64,000 nucleotides of DNA from Chionis minor (taxonomy: Eukaryota > Chordata > Aves > Charadriiformes > Chionididae). The stretch is from NCBI GenBank assembly GCA_013398295.1, contig VZSF01008499.1, positions 1,082,899-1,146,898 on the forward strand. Reading direction: 5' to 3'. Below the pieces are notes generated by a model that saw only the letters and a program-made list of their open reading frames with translations, did not search any database and was not told the origin of the DNA. The position numbers and the translations under genes were made by a program. Shown here one piece after another: positions 48,701 to 62,143 of the stretch (its first letter is position 1; every line of letters begins with the position of its first letter).

Positions 48701-51700
48701 ATATTTTAAAATTAATTCATTCCCACCAGTTTGCACCTCGTTCATACTGTTCTTAAACAAAAAAGCACTATAAAATAGAGTATGTTCAAAGTATTAGGTT
48801 CAGATCTGAAAGATTTTGCTACTGCTAAGGGATGCTTAGGTATGGGGGTTTTTTATAGCTTTCAAATTACATTTAAAATTTGACAAAAGTGTGAAACGCA
48901 TTATTTTGATGAGAAAATATAGATTGCACAAGAAGGATTTATGTAGTAACATTTTATGGTGTTCTAGTCCTCTTCCACATTTTATTCTTAGTAAAAATAA
49001 GACAAAATCTCATAGCAACAACTTTAAAAAAGAGAGCAGTCTCTTTTTTGTTGTTGTTTTCGTGATTGGGGGTTTTGGGAGGTTATTTTGTGGTGTTCTT
49101 TTCATATTTGTTTTGCTTAGAAGGAAGTACAGCTCACTGTGAGGGGGAAAATGTCAAAGGCCTTATTAAGTGTCAGGTCCTGTGAACTTACGCTAGTAAA
49201 AAACATAATTTATATGTTATTTCTGTAAGTATCTAGAAGTTGTTGAGTCAACAGATGAAACATTTTATATTGCAGGTGTATATGTGAAACAGCAGTTACA
49301 CCGTCTCACTGCTGGGAATAAGTTAAAACTGTAAATCAAAGGAGAAGAGCACAAGGTGAAAGTAGTTACACATTTGGGAGGAGATCAAAGCCTGCGATCG
49401 TTCTGTCAGCTACTTCTTCCCACTTAGATTCCACCTCCTATTTGTTTCTCTTTGTGGTGAGTAACCATGCACTGGTGTACCAGTATTTACTCCTCTCCGA
49501 GCATCACTCAGAACCAGAAATATAGCCCTGATATTTCTGGTCACAATTGAGTAAAGGTGTCAAAATGTTGGAAATCAGAACCGACATAAGGCAATTATTG
49601 GAAGTATCTGACCACCAGGAATACTAGTCGAACATAACATTTTTACTCTTGCAAAAAAATATCAATTCAGATTGCGTTTTGTTAATGAAAGCAAGATTTC
49701 CATTCTATTAAAGCCAACAGTGTCTTCCTGAAAACTGAAAGAGTACACTAAAACAAAATTAAATCTTTAAAATTACATTACTTAAAGCTAATATATAGTA
49801 AGAGGATTTTGTTGATGGTTGAGCACAAAGGAGAGAATAAAGTTAGAACTGAATGAGAGGAGCAGGAAGTCAGAAAAGATCCTTGGCTCTGCAAAAATGA
49901 AGCATAATACTTGCTTCCAGTTTTACAATGTAGGAAGAAAACTGATGTGGATTATTTTGCTGTATTTTTTTTTTTTGCATCACATTGCTCCTTATACAGT
50001 TTATTGCATCAGAAAAGAGAAGAACTCTTCTAGTTAAAAAAAAGGGGGAGGGAAGGGAAATTACTAGTGTTCTAGTATAAGCTTGATATGTTTTCCCTTC
50101 ACACATTTGGAAGATTAAAGTTTTGGGTTTGTTTTTGTTTTTTTTTTTCTCCCCCAGATCTACATAAGGGTTTATGTGGAACAGGCTTACCAAGTCCAAA
50201 ATCTAGGTCTCCAAAGTGCTTGTTCAGTTACTGTAAAATTTTGGAGGCACATAAATCTCATTTTCTCTGAAGTTATTAAGATTAAATATCTCTGGGTGCC
50301 CAACAGAAGCTGGTAAGTGTATCAACATTTAACTTGATGCTGTAACAAGAAACTGCACTGAGGCTTTATATTCAGTTATTCTGATAAATTGAATTTGTGT
50401 CTATTTTAGGGCATTCTTACCTTGTCAGAGAAAAAATGAAAATCAGGACCTAAAGGCTTTATTATTGTGAGCTATAAGTACTTTAAAAAAAATAAATTTC
50501 AGCCTCTCCACAAAAGGGAGGAAAATATTTTGTGTTATATAACAGATTAAATATTGGAACTTGAATTCCTTAGTAGACTGAGGGGGGTCAAAATAGATCT
50601 CAGCAAAAAATACTCCTGCTGATACAATTAGTCTCATTTCATCTGATTTCCTTTCAGTCTGTAGTGAGCTACATTATTTCAATAGATTTTTTTTTTTTTT
50701 TTGAGGACTTGTTTATTTTATGAACCACAGGAACTATGTCAGAATCGGAACAGATACAGCAAAGAGTTCCGTTAGCCAGTGCAGACTGGAGATGAGATTT
50801 TTTCTAGATCATGCAGGTACTGCAGAGTAGCATGACATTAATAACCCGACTCATTCAGAACATGTCTTGAACTTTAGTCTATGTTTTTGGACCTTATCCA
50901 AGACTTACGAGAGTGGAATGAGTAAGGTAAGGTTTGCTCAGCTGCAAGCTCACTATATTACCAGAGATGACCTATTATTGTTTCATTCAGTAGCCATCCT
51001 TTCAGAAATGTGAAAAATTACTTGAAAGTAGGAAGATGGGAGATCCCAATGCTTGCTGAAAATGAAAGAAAAGCAATTCTGGTTATATCGGCCTATTTAC
51101 AATAACCAGTTCAGTAAATTGAGCTTCAAGTTTGAAGAACTCAAAACTTTCAGAAAAGCCATGATGAGGATCATTTGAAATCCAGTAACGTGCCGTATCA
51201 TGGCTGCACTTTTCGAAAAGTAGTCTCGTAAATGGAAACAGAAAATGAATGAGAGAGGGTTTTTTGTTTTGTTTTTCTTCCATGAAGTACTGCTTCCCTT
51301 TCTGGCAGCAGAATGATTTTTTTTTTTTTTTTAATAATAAGTTAAAGTCACAAATCTTGGAACCTAAATTATTCTAATTACTCTGCATTATGACAGTTGT
51401 CAGAAGTTTCTGTGCAACATATTAGAACATAGCTCATATGGAAACTTCTATAGAAAATGAGAGAAACTGTTTTGTTGGAACCATCTTAGTATGGTTTACT
51501 TACATTTTGAATTATTTTAGGCAGGGTATTCAATGCTATAGTTAAATAGACATCATTCCACTCAAGACTTATTTGGGATCTTACGTGCTTATTTTTCTTC
51601 TCATTTTTTCTTTGCCTTGAAAAACAAAACCTAAGTATGCACCATTTCTTTAATTAACAAATCCATGTGTTAGAGCAACTTTGTAGGTATCTACTGTGTT

Positions 51701-53847
51701 TGTTATGCTAGACATTGAAACATATGTTTCACTTGTGCTTAGGGCTGACTGATGGTTAACAAGTGTACCTCACAGCAGTCTTCAAGGTTTGGAAAGTTTT
51801 CATTCTACAACGTCACAGAGACCAGAGAGAACATTTCTGAGGTTTTATTACACATAGTTCAGAGTGCTGCCCTGTGGTGTAGAACAATATGTTTCAAATA
51901 TCTGATTTAGACTAATGTTTGTCTTCCTAGATCACCTCACATCAGACAGTCTCTATGAATAGGGGATCTGAGCCTTATCTCCATTTCCGGTAGAGGGTTG
52001 AATCATCCAGTTATAAACAGTGTGTGATGTTGCGTTATGAAAGGTGTTTCAGGTTTCTTGTGAAGTTTTTCATACAGTATCTGAACTTTCATCCTTTGCA
52101 TACTAAAGTAACCGATTAGTCAACAGCAGATTAGAGAGATCAACATGAAAATTAGTTTGGTAATTAGAGAGGAAAATAGAATTTGCTAATATTGAAACAC
52201 AAACATTGACGAGAGTCGTGAAAGCTGCATTTTTGTACATTGTTGGGTTAGTATGTAAGAATAATTAATATAGTAAGTGTAGTTTTGCAGGTGAAAAAGA
52301 GCTCTTCAAGTATGATTGTTATCAAAACAAGTAAGCAGGATAAAGATAGATATGAGGTCCCTCTGGAAGATGCAGGAATCTCAAATCTTCACCTGGTCAA
52401 AAAATGGAATTGAATTACGAATATTATGGAAATACATCAGCACAGGGGAATTTTCTAAGCATTTTCATCTAGCAAACGTGGTACTAATGCCCTACAAAAC
52501 TAAATGGGGTCTTGTTCTTCCAGATCTAACCTTTCAGCTCTATTAGACTTAAGAAGAAGCTAAGGATTTCGTCTTTATAGAAAAACAGAGCCCATTGTAG
52601 AATATTATAATACCTATTAGATTTAAGGTGCAGCTACTGTAATAATTTATGGTTTTCCTCCACCACACAATGTTTTCTTTGCTTTATTTCAGCAATGGTC
52701 ATTTACAGCCTCTTTTTACTCTTCAATTGAAAAAAATCTAATAGATCTGATTACATGCCTCAGCTTATTAGTTATTTATTCAACATAGTTTTCTAAATGG
52801 AGTGGAAAAAATGGGGCTGCAACTTCAGGTGTTCTAGAAGATGTATAATCACACTGTAGATCTGATTATAAAGTAAGGGAAGACCATGAAAAAGAAAAGC
52901 TAAAAGCTTCCCAAAGCTAAGATGCGTTTTTTCTCTCATAAGTATTTATGGATAACTGTTAAGTTCCCTTTTATATTCATATGCTGTCAGGTATGCTTCA
53001 AAGGAAAAAAAAGTAGAGTGCCAAATTCCCTTAAGATATATTTCTTTGTTTCCCTTAAAACCAAGAACAACTGTGTTGCCAACGTAATTTCTGTTGTGAA
53101 ATTGCTTCTGTGATATATAAGAAACAAAAGAAGCATTTTACAGTTCAGGGAATCTCACTGTTCCTTCCATGGCCTACTGCATTAAAAAAAAAAAACCACA
53201 CACAGGAGAAAACAATGCACTTACTTTTCCCCTCAAAGCTGTTGCATTGAGAATTATTTATGCAGGCCTTATGGACTTTCATGGAATTTTAATAGCTGTA
53301 CTGTTGCATATGCATGAAAGTTCTCTATCATTCTGCACTAAGCTAGATACCTACACTTTAACTATTAGCTTATTGATAAGCCTAAAATGAATCAGTTTTA
53401 ATATTGAAAAAATATCACAACACACTATAGTTACCTCTTTCCACTAATCCATTTAATAGTGTTGGTATTTTATTGTATTTAAACAAATACTCTACTTTGT
53501 TATAGGTGATAACAAAGGAAGTGTAAGCAGTGATTATTCACATAAATGCTAAACACGTCAGGGCATTCTCAAATTGTATTTTCAACCGGTTTTCATTTTG
53601 TGAGTTCCTCTATGTAGTACTGGCAGTAAGTGTGTAAATTTATAGTGTTGAGGCTACTGAAACATTATTCTTCTAGAACATACAGCTTCATGCATTCATG
53701 TCCAATCTTTTTCAACACAGTTATCCTTAGAATAGTGTGGTTGACTAACCATACCTATACATGCTCCTGATAATGTCGTTGATGTCAAACGAGGCAAGAC
53801 TCAGAGCCGGGGACACCAACTAGGTCTCATTCAGAATGATGGCATAC

Positions 53848-53896
53848 CATCTTTCCTGAAGAAAGGTGACACTAACTTCCTGAAGAAGTTAGTGTC
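53848..53896. repeat. twin hairpins with identical loops
   Basis: Hairpin 1 spans 53848-53868: an 8-bp stem with one G-T pair and loop CTGAA. Hairpin 2 spans 53868-53896: a perfect 12-bp stem GACACTAACTTC / GAAGTTAGTGTC with the same loop CTGAA. They abut, sharing one base, and both are centred on TTCCTGAAGAA. Confidence 0.75.
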
Positions 53897-56200
53897 TGTA
53901 TGTTCTAGAATTCAGGCATGTTACTTTATCTTCATTGCAACACTTTGTTTTACTCCAGGGTTCCCCACTCTGTATCTCACAGATGCAATACCAGTAGAAA
54001 AGAACATAGGAAGGGTCTGGGCTTATATTAAAGGCAGGGCTGAAGAGTACAGAGATCCAAACACATGAAAGTAGGTGTAATGAATTCATCCAGATCCTTC
54101 AAGTATTGCTTGTGGTTATGTTCCAGTTCTATAGATGTTATATCAATGTGGAGGGAAAGTATTAATAAGGCAGATGATATCTTAATGGTTTGCCTTTAAA
54201 GACTATTGGGCAGTGACTCCATCATTTTAAAGGATAGGAAAGATTTTAATCTTGTGACAAAGGTTCCTCCTACAGAAGTTAATAGGAAAAGTTATTTGCA
54301 GGCATTCTTTAAATGCCTGTTAAAACATGTTCCTATATAACTCTGCTTTTATTATTCTGTTTTTCTTTACACAGTAGTCAATACTCAGAGAAAGATGACC
54401 TTCATATACCTAGTTGAATGACAGCAGTCACCCTGATTTTTTTAATGGAAGGAAACCGGATAGTTGTGGGTTAGCCTGTTTAATTTCATCTAGTTAACCT
54501 GTAGTAGAATTTTGTACTTTGACTCAGGTTACCTCTGTGACTGTTGAAAAAAATGTTCCTATTTCCAAAAATTGTGAAGCATCTACATTTGATCTATTTT
54601 GTTTTAAAGAAATCAATGAGGAGGACACATATCCAGGTTCAGTGCTTGGTTTACTGAGTTGCCCTGTAGTCTTTTCTTAAATTGAACTTCCACTGATTCT
54701 CTCCAGAAGAAACAGTTGCTTCTTAGTTATCAGTGGTTGAATCCATGTGGATAAGCATTATGGTGAAGAGAGACCTGCCTGGAGATGGCAGTCAGTTTTG
54801 AAATGCTTTATTTAGAACTGTGGAGGTCCTATTCATCTTGAAATTCATTTTTGAGAGAAAGCTGAAGGATATTGTGTTTATTAATTCATATACACCTACT
54901 ATATGCCCATAGGCACAGCTGCAACAGATACTTCTGGTCAAAAGAATTCAATCTGCATGTTCATTTATATGAACAGAACACATCAAAGTATTGCATTTGC
55001 TATGAGATATGATCCTTCTGTACATGAAAATACTTTATTTCTTAACTAGTTATGCTGTAGGCTCTGAAATGAAAGTTCTTTCCATCTAAAGACAACGACC
55101 ACTTGTGAGTTAAATGGATTTATCATCTTTGGTCTTCATTCAGATTTAATCTAGATTTAGTTTCAATCTATAATTAGTCTAAATGTAAAGAAAAAATGAA
55201 CACAGTTTGGTTCTGCATTGACCAGAAAGTATAGATCTGAAAAAAATGGGGACTAATCATTATTGCCACGTGGTTTTTTTGCATTTCAGGTGACAAGTTT
55301 TTCCTAATATCTTATAAATAATAAGAATACTTTCTTACCCATTGTAGTTATCACAGTGGTCTGTCTTTTAGCCTGTATTAATAAGGAAAATATTTTTGGT
55401 CACAGCCATAGTAAGTATATACACCAAGGTATTCTTCTCTTACTACAGCTGTTTTCCCTATGTATGCTTGAAGCACAGTAGCAGTGGAATGTGAAGGAAC
55501 ATAATGCTTATTGTCCATTAGACTCCTTTCATATAGTGCTAAATAGAGTTTCAAATAAGGGAAACAGCCTGTGAGTAGTTTTGCTCACAAAATCTAATCT
55601 TTCTACTTCTATTTCTGAAATTGCTTCCTTTTTGAAATGTAACTGTTTTTTGCAAAAAGACAAAAAAACCCCAAGTGCTGTAGAAAGGGGAGAAAAAAAA
55701 AGTGTTAGGAAGTAAATATTAACGCTGACCTTCTAATGAAAAGTGCATATGAACAAACAGAAATCAGTAGGATGCTCTAGCATATATTTCCTTGTATTCC
55801 TCATACCATTCACTGCCTAATCTTTTTCTGTTTTGATTTCATGCAATAGATTTCATAAATGAAAATGCCCACTCTAACCATTTCTGTTTCATCAAGTTAG
55901 CCTGTTAGAATACTATTAGAAGAAGAGAGTAATGATGCATAAAAAGATTGAATTGGTAATGCAATAGTAATATCTTTTCAGATAAGGGGCAACTACAAAA
56001 TGGAGGAAAGGTTTTGTTTCTATTATTAAATGCTTTCTAAGGCAGCGAGTGCTTCAGAGAAGAATAGAAAACTTCAGTCATCCATTTCAATGTTATTTGA
56101 GTACACATAAGTGCTATAAGAGCTGCTGGAGACCGTGGGTTTCAGACCACAATTGCACCCTTTCAGAACAGCTTTCAGTTAAAGTGGTAGAAGCTTGCGT

Positions 56201-56230
56201 CCCTTCCCACCTCTCCCCCCCTCCTCTCCC
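56201..56230 (-). other. homopyrimidine tract / minus-strand G-quadruplex motif
   Basis: The plus strand reads CCCTTCCCACCTCTCCCCCC and continues CTCCTCTCCC, nearly pure pyrimidine. The complement gives four G3+ tracts with loops of 2, 6 and 6 nt. Confidence 0.5.
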
Positions 56231-57119
56231 GGCTCAGTACTGTGAGTGGAAGTGTGTTCCTAAACCTGACTTTATGATGTTTAAAATCTTCTTTTCATAG
56301 GCAGTTTGCATCCACGTTTTCTTGGGCCAGTGTTGCTCCCTATGATTACTATTCCTGCTCTGAATGTGTTTATGGATAACTTTCATACCTCTTTTCTCAA
56401 CCTTTCTCTTGCTCTCACAATCTCTATTTGATAAATAAATCTGCTAGCTATTGTATTCAGGATTATTCTACAGTCTGTGTCTGGAAAGTCAGTCTCCTAT
56501 AATGATGGGATTCTTTATATTATCTATTTTTGTAATAGCATTATATAGATCTCTGCCATATCCAGCATATCTGACATATCTATGTAGGGTATAGGGAGGA
56601 GGGAAATGGACCCCACTAAACTTCCTTTACTACCTTTGTCAATTTTCTTTTTTAAAATTTCATTCCTGAAACTGATTCTTTTTTACTATTTTGCTGATCC
56701 CCAACAAAACGTTGGATATTTTGTGTCTTCATAGTGCCGATGTGGTTTCTTATCGCCATTTTTTGCATTCATTAGGTGGCAGCATCTTTTAATTTCAAAC
56801 CATGCCTTTATATTAAAATGGGTAATATCCCTGCCATGGATAGATATACTTACTATAGAAAAATAAGGTACTACTGAGTGGGTGAAAAATGTCTAGAAAC
56901 TAAAAAAAAAGTCATATGCTAGATACAAAACTTGCTATCTAAATACAATATTGAAAACATGGTATGGAAGTGAAAACTCCTTGCTCTGCATTTAATACCA
57001 TCATAGATCTCCTTCTAATGTTGTTATCAGGCCTCTTTTCTGGATGGACCTGATTAATATATATTGAGAGAATTGAAAATGGGCAAGAACAGACAATAAA
57101 AAAGTCAGATCTTTAAGAA

Positions 57120-57400
57120 CTGATACCGTCTTAGCCAAATGCAAGCATTTGTTAATTATCAAATTTCATTAGTGTACAAGTAAATGCTGAGTGCTGTATT
57201 AGAGAGTAATTGGGATAGAGGAATGACAGCTGTGTTTTTGTTAAGGACTACCATATAAAAATATGTAATATTTCTTTAGTGATGTAAATGTAATTCTCCT
57301 TAATTAAGTTGATTCAAAGCAATCTAAGAAACAAAGGTCAATGCAAAGGTGTCAAAGCAGCTGCTTTAGGTTTTATCAGGGAAGGAGCCAGCCTGGAGAA
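57120..57400. promoter_or_regulatory. possible conserved non-coding element
   Basis: A repeat-free block with a dense set of developmental factor words: GTTAATTATC at 57151, TGACAGCTG at 57224-57232 (a MEIS half-site overlapping an E-box), TTAATTAA at 57300-57307 (homeodomain), AACAAAGG at 57330-57337 (SOX/TCF-like) and CAGCTG at 57358-57363. The texture resembles vertebrate enhancers, but no alignment was available. Confidence 0.2.
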
Positions 57401-60400
57401 TCAGAGTTATAACAGGTTCCCTCATGGACCTCGAATATGAGGCCAGTGAGGCAGAGAGGAAAGATTTTTAATGTTCGTCTTTTAGAAAGACTTTAGAATA
57501 GAAAGTGTTATTGCTATGGGAAAAGTACTATGTTTTCTTTATCATACTGCCCTCCATTTCAGTACTGCTCCACAGGGGAATGAAATTTGATGGATGAGGA
57601 AGGGATTGATTTTGTGCAACTTAAGATGATATGGTTTTGTTTGTTGCTATTGAAAATTAAGTGTCTCTCTCAGAACCACCAGAGAATATAGTTTGTGAAT
57701 TGAGACAGTTCCTGCTCCCACATTTTACCTTAACAACTTGGTTAATAACTGTGGTTTCGCTTGTTTCTTAATTGGTGAAAAAGAGATTTAGATTTCTGAA
57801 ATAAGCAAAATTTCATAGGTGGTATTTTTATTGTTGAGTCTAGGTATAATTACTTAGAAATGTGCTTTAAGGTGGTGACTTTTAGACCACTTTCAGAGAA
57901 AATGCAAATAATTTTATGAAAAGCTGATGAATATTTTCACCGGAGCTTTGTAACATCAAACAGAAGGTGATTTAAACCTGTATAGCTCAGAAGATGAGAA
58001 TAAGATATAAAACAGGTTTTGAGTGGATATATCGAATGTGTGCTACTTTAATGACAAGTGTACATGACAGAATCTAACAAGGAGATTTTTTATCATTGTG
58101 AATGTCTTTTTATTGTTAGAGACAAGTGTTTCTTCGTGAGGGGGAGGACTTCAGTTTTGCCTACTCCCTTGTCTGTCCTAGGCTCTCACACAGGGTTGCT
58201 ACTATCTCTGTATCAGAAAACCTTGCATGGAAAAGATCCAAATTTTTTTTCATGTATTTTCTTGTTTGCATCCCTTTTCAAATATATAACTGTTTGGATT
58301 TGAAGTTTTGTTTTGTCTTTTGTTTGAGAGACTGGAGAGATGCTAATGACTTGGGGATAATATAATATCATAGTAAAAAAATTCAGAAAAAAACATCCAG
58401 ATTAAGAAAAAAAAGAAGTGTATCACATGAAGAAGGTAGTAAAGTGGCTACTTATAGAAACTTTCAATATAGTTATTGCCAGGAAAGTATTCTTTTTTAG
58501 TGTTTTTTAGAACAAGGTAACTTAAATCTCTTAATATGTGCTCCATCAGCTCACTTCAGCTTTTAAATTATTAATATAAGTTGCAATCTTTAAACATAGT
58601 TTGGAGATGCCTTTGGTTGCATTCTGTTTCTGTCTGTGCTGCAATGCATATTGCTATTGCTGTTATTAATAACTATTAAAAAGTTCCTATAATTATTGCT
58701 GTTTAGGCAGGGTAAGGAAAAGACTCTCTGAAACTTATGTCATCCCATATGGTTAATTTTCTTGATCATGTGAGCAGAAAAATAATTGTAAAGCAAGAAA
58801 AGAAAAGGTGTAGACACTCTGCCTCACGTCGTGTGTCCCCATCCCCTACAATGTGCTCTGGACAAAGTCCAGAGTAAAGAGTACCCATGTGGTAACTGAA
58901 TGTCAGACGTTTTGTACCAGAATTTCCTAGTTTTGATGAGGAAAATTTAATATGTAGAGCATAGATATATTTATTTTGGTTGTGGAACCACAGTCTGCAG
59001 TATGATCACCTCCATTAGTAGCAAAACCAAAGTGCTAATTAAAGTCACACAGTGAATATAAACAGTATAGCTTTCAGCTACAAAGATGAAGAAACTCATG
59101 CGTTTGATTCTAATGACCCCATTTTTAGAGTGTCAGACCTCAGACTCAGTCAGACTGTTTCTTACATCTGAATTCTGCACATGCATAGGAATAAAAAACT
59201 TTTTTTTCTTTTTACGTTTGTGGGGGTTTTGGGGTTTTTTTGCTTTGTTTTGGTTTTTTTACAAGAAGCAGCTATTCTTCTACAAGGGCACTGATTTCCC
59301 AAGAAAGGAAGGTAAAGGGAATGGTCCATGATGATGTTTTGTGTTGGTATTAGGTGACTTTATTTGGAAGAAACCTCTGCACTTTCAGCAAAAACTGCTT
59401 ACCTTACTATACATGCAAATTCTGTAGTGCCTAGAAGGAACATGGTCTGATCCAGTCCAGGCTCTCCCTTTGGACTCAGGCTTCTGTAGAACTCAGTAAC
59501 AGATTCAGCATACTTGAAAATACCAGGGGTATAATCATCTATAGCTGATACACCATTAATTGAATGCAACAACACATCCTTTTTTATCCTTGTAGTTCAA
59601 CTAATGACTTCTGCAAAGATATCAAAATCACATAGTCTCAGTATACTTTTAATAGGTAATTAATAACAAAACTACAATAATATCAGCTAAATAGTGAAAA
59701 TACGAAGTATCCATTTATGGAACATTATTCTTTTTATTTTCTCATATTTTTATTATAATTCTTTGTGCAAGTAGGCTAAGTAGTTTGCAGTGTGACTAGA
59801 GGATGAGCTAAATGCTCTAAGATGTCGTTGTCAAAGAATGGCACTCTTTGCTTTCCATTCTCATGTGAATTAGCCATTCTGAGATGCAAACGAGCGTAGG
59901 CAGATCAAAAGGCTGCTACATACATCTTTAAGATTGACTCTGTGGAAGTAGTCAGCAGCTAGAAACAAGAATTCTGAGTCTGATGGCATATTTCTTTAAT
60001 CAGCGTGAGGATTTATTTGATATGTTTCCTGATACAGGATATACAGTCTGATAGCCAACAAAACTGGCTGTGGCACTGTGATCTTGTTGCTGATGTGCAC
60101 TGCATACAGATTACTTAAACTGAATTGATCCCCCCTTCTGTGTTCTAATATGTACTTCAAAGAGATGGAAACAGACAGATTTGCCTTTGCCAGCTATGTC
60201 ATTCACTTTGTTAGGCATCTAACCAGAGTTCATGATATGATCATTACAAAGTAGAACTGGAAAAAATATCCGAAGTATGAAAAATGTAAACATACGTCCT
60301 AATGAATATTCAAATTGAATTGGCTTAAAACACACTTGTCATTAAACATGTAAATGTCATTAAACTGTAAATGGCACTAAGTGATTCTCAGAAAGAATTA

Positions 60401-61247
60401 TTACTACTTGGTATGAATATTTTGACCATGGGTCATCCCTGAGGCAACGAGGGGCTCTTTTTCTAAATATGTCTGACTGGTTCTATCCAGGGTTGGAAAA
60501 AGTTTCCTAGTCCCTTCAGATCTTGAACTGATTAGAAACAAGTATTTCATTAACTTTTTTCTTGGACGCTTTCCTCCTTATATTATAGAGCTATGTACTA
60601 AGAGAAAGGGAGGAAATCCAAAATGTTAGAACCTCTGGATTTTCTGCTATAAGCAGGCTGCCTGCGTGCAGTAGATTCTTCTGAGCAATTGTCTGCTGTG
60701 ATGAGATGTCAGGCAGGTGGTCTACTGGGGGCCAATAGTTTCCTCACCTGCTGTAGAATAGGTTGACAGAGTTTATCTGTGACAAGCAAGTAAACAAGTG
60801 GCAATCGTGTTTAATTTCTTAAAATCCCACTTAAATATTGGTGATTGGGAGGTCAAAATCCTTATTGCAGGTGATTGTCATCTATTGAACGCGATACTCA
60901 TTTCTAATGTAGGGACGATGCTAAAAATTTTTTGGTCCCTTTAGAAATTCTGCTTCAATCTAAACGTTTTTTCGTGCTTCAAATGTGACACTGTGTACAA
61001 GCTGAGGAAAAAAAAACATGGAATGGAGGAAGATTATCAATTTGATCAATTAGACAGGTGATTTTTGAGTTCTGACAGCTACAGTTAACTCAGAGATGAA
61101 TGCCAAAACTTATCTTAACCCAGTTCTATTTACACCTCAGGATGTGCAAAATATTTCCATTTGACACTGAGAACTTTACAGTGCTCAGAAGACTAATAAA
61201 TCAGTGTTTATAAGGTATTACAAGGTGCTATCTAAAAATCAAAGGTT

Positions 61248-61275
61248 CTTATTGTTTCAACTTTTACAGGTAAGT
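61248..61275 (+). promoter_or_regulatory. candidate recursive splice site (ratchet point) 3
   Basis: TTCTTATTGTTTCAACTTTT is followed by ACAG|GTAAGT, with the boundary at 61269|61270. The pyrimidine tract is good but less pure than at sites 1 and 2; the donor is full consensus. The plus-strand orientation agrees with the other two. Confidence 0.4.
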
Positions 61276-61901
61276 ACTGAGAAGTCAGGAAGACTTACAC
61301 TTTTTTTATTACATTGTTGAGGATACTGTATCTAAATATATCTAAATAATTAATCTTGCTGTACTACTTTGTCACTTGGCAGCCCAGTGAAATAATGAAA
61401 TTAAGAGTTTAGGGAAATGTTTAAGACTGAGTGACTATATCCCCAGTTAATAAGCTTCCTAAAGCTTCCTAGTTACACAGAAATCACTCTGAAGTTGATG
61501 TTTTCAGAACTGAATATTAGAATATAACTCTAAAATATCACTATAATATCAGTACATTTCAAAATTATCCTGAAGCATTTCCAAACAATGTTTCTATCTC
61601 AGCCCCTTCCACTCTAAGTTCTCTGATTTACTTTTCCTACTATTGCTACCAACGATAATGTCTCAAGTCTAAGGGAAAACACCTTCAATCTACAAGTTGA
61701 AATTTAAACAAGATATTTAGCATATGATAACAAAAACTCAAATAACTTTTTGAGTATTAGGAGAGAAGACCATTGCTTCTTTCTCGTCTTGTTTATATTT
61801 TGAAATACTGTGAACAGTCAAGAGAGACCAAACTTATGTTGATGCATGAGTCTGTTTTGCTCAAGAGTTTTCTACTTTAGCTTTCATTTACTTGGCATAT
61901 T

Positions 61902-61922
61902 GGGGTGGGAGGAAGGGAGGGG
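61902..61922 (+). other. G-quadruplex motif, plus strand
   Basis: G4-T-G3-AGGAA-G3-A-G4 gives four tracts with loops of 1, 5 and 1 nt, about 640 bp downstream of candidate ratchet point 3. Confidence 0.65.
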
Positions 61923-62050
61923 TAAAATTAACATGCATTCCCTATTCTGCATGAAGGTGTTGATCCTGTGTAATTCTATGTTGTTACTGCTTGAGGAGTT
62001 GTCCTGATGGGTGTATTACACAGTTCCTCTTTTCCAGTGTTTCTGAACAG

Positions 62051-62143
62051 TGGTTTGGGGTTGGATTTTCTGTTTGTTTGTTGTTTGGTTTTGGGTTGTT
62101 GATTTGCTTTTTTGTTTGTTTTGTTTTGTTGTTGTTTGGTTTT
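62051..62143 (+). repeat. G/T-rich low-complexity tract
   Basis: About 90 bp composed almost wholly of TTTG, TTTGG and TTG words on the plus strand. It opens a long frame on each strand (61991-62209 plus, 61984-62202 minus), neither with real protein character. Confidence 0.8.
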
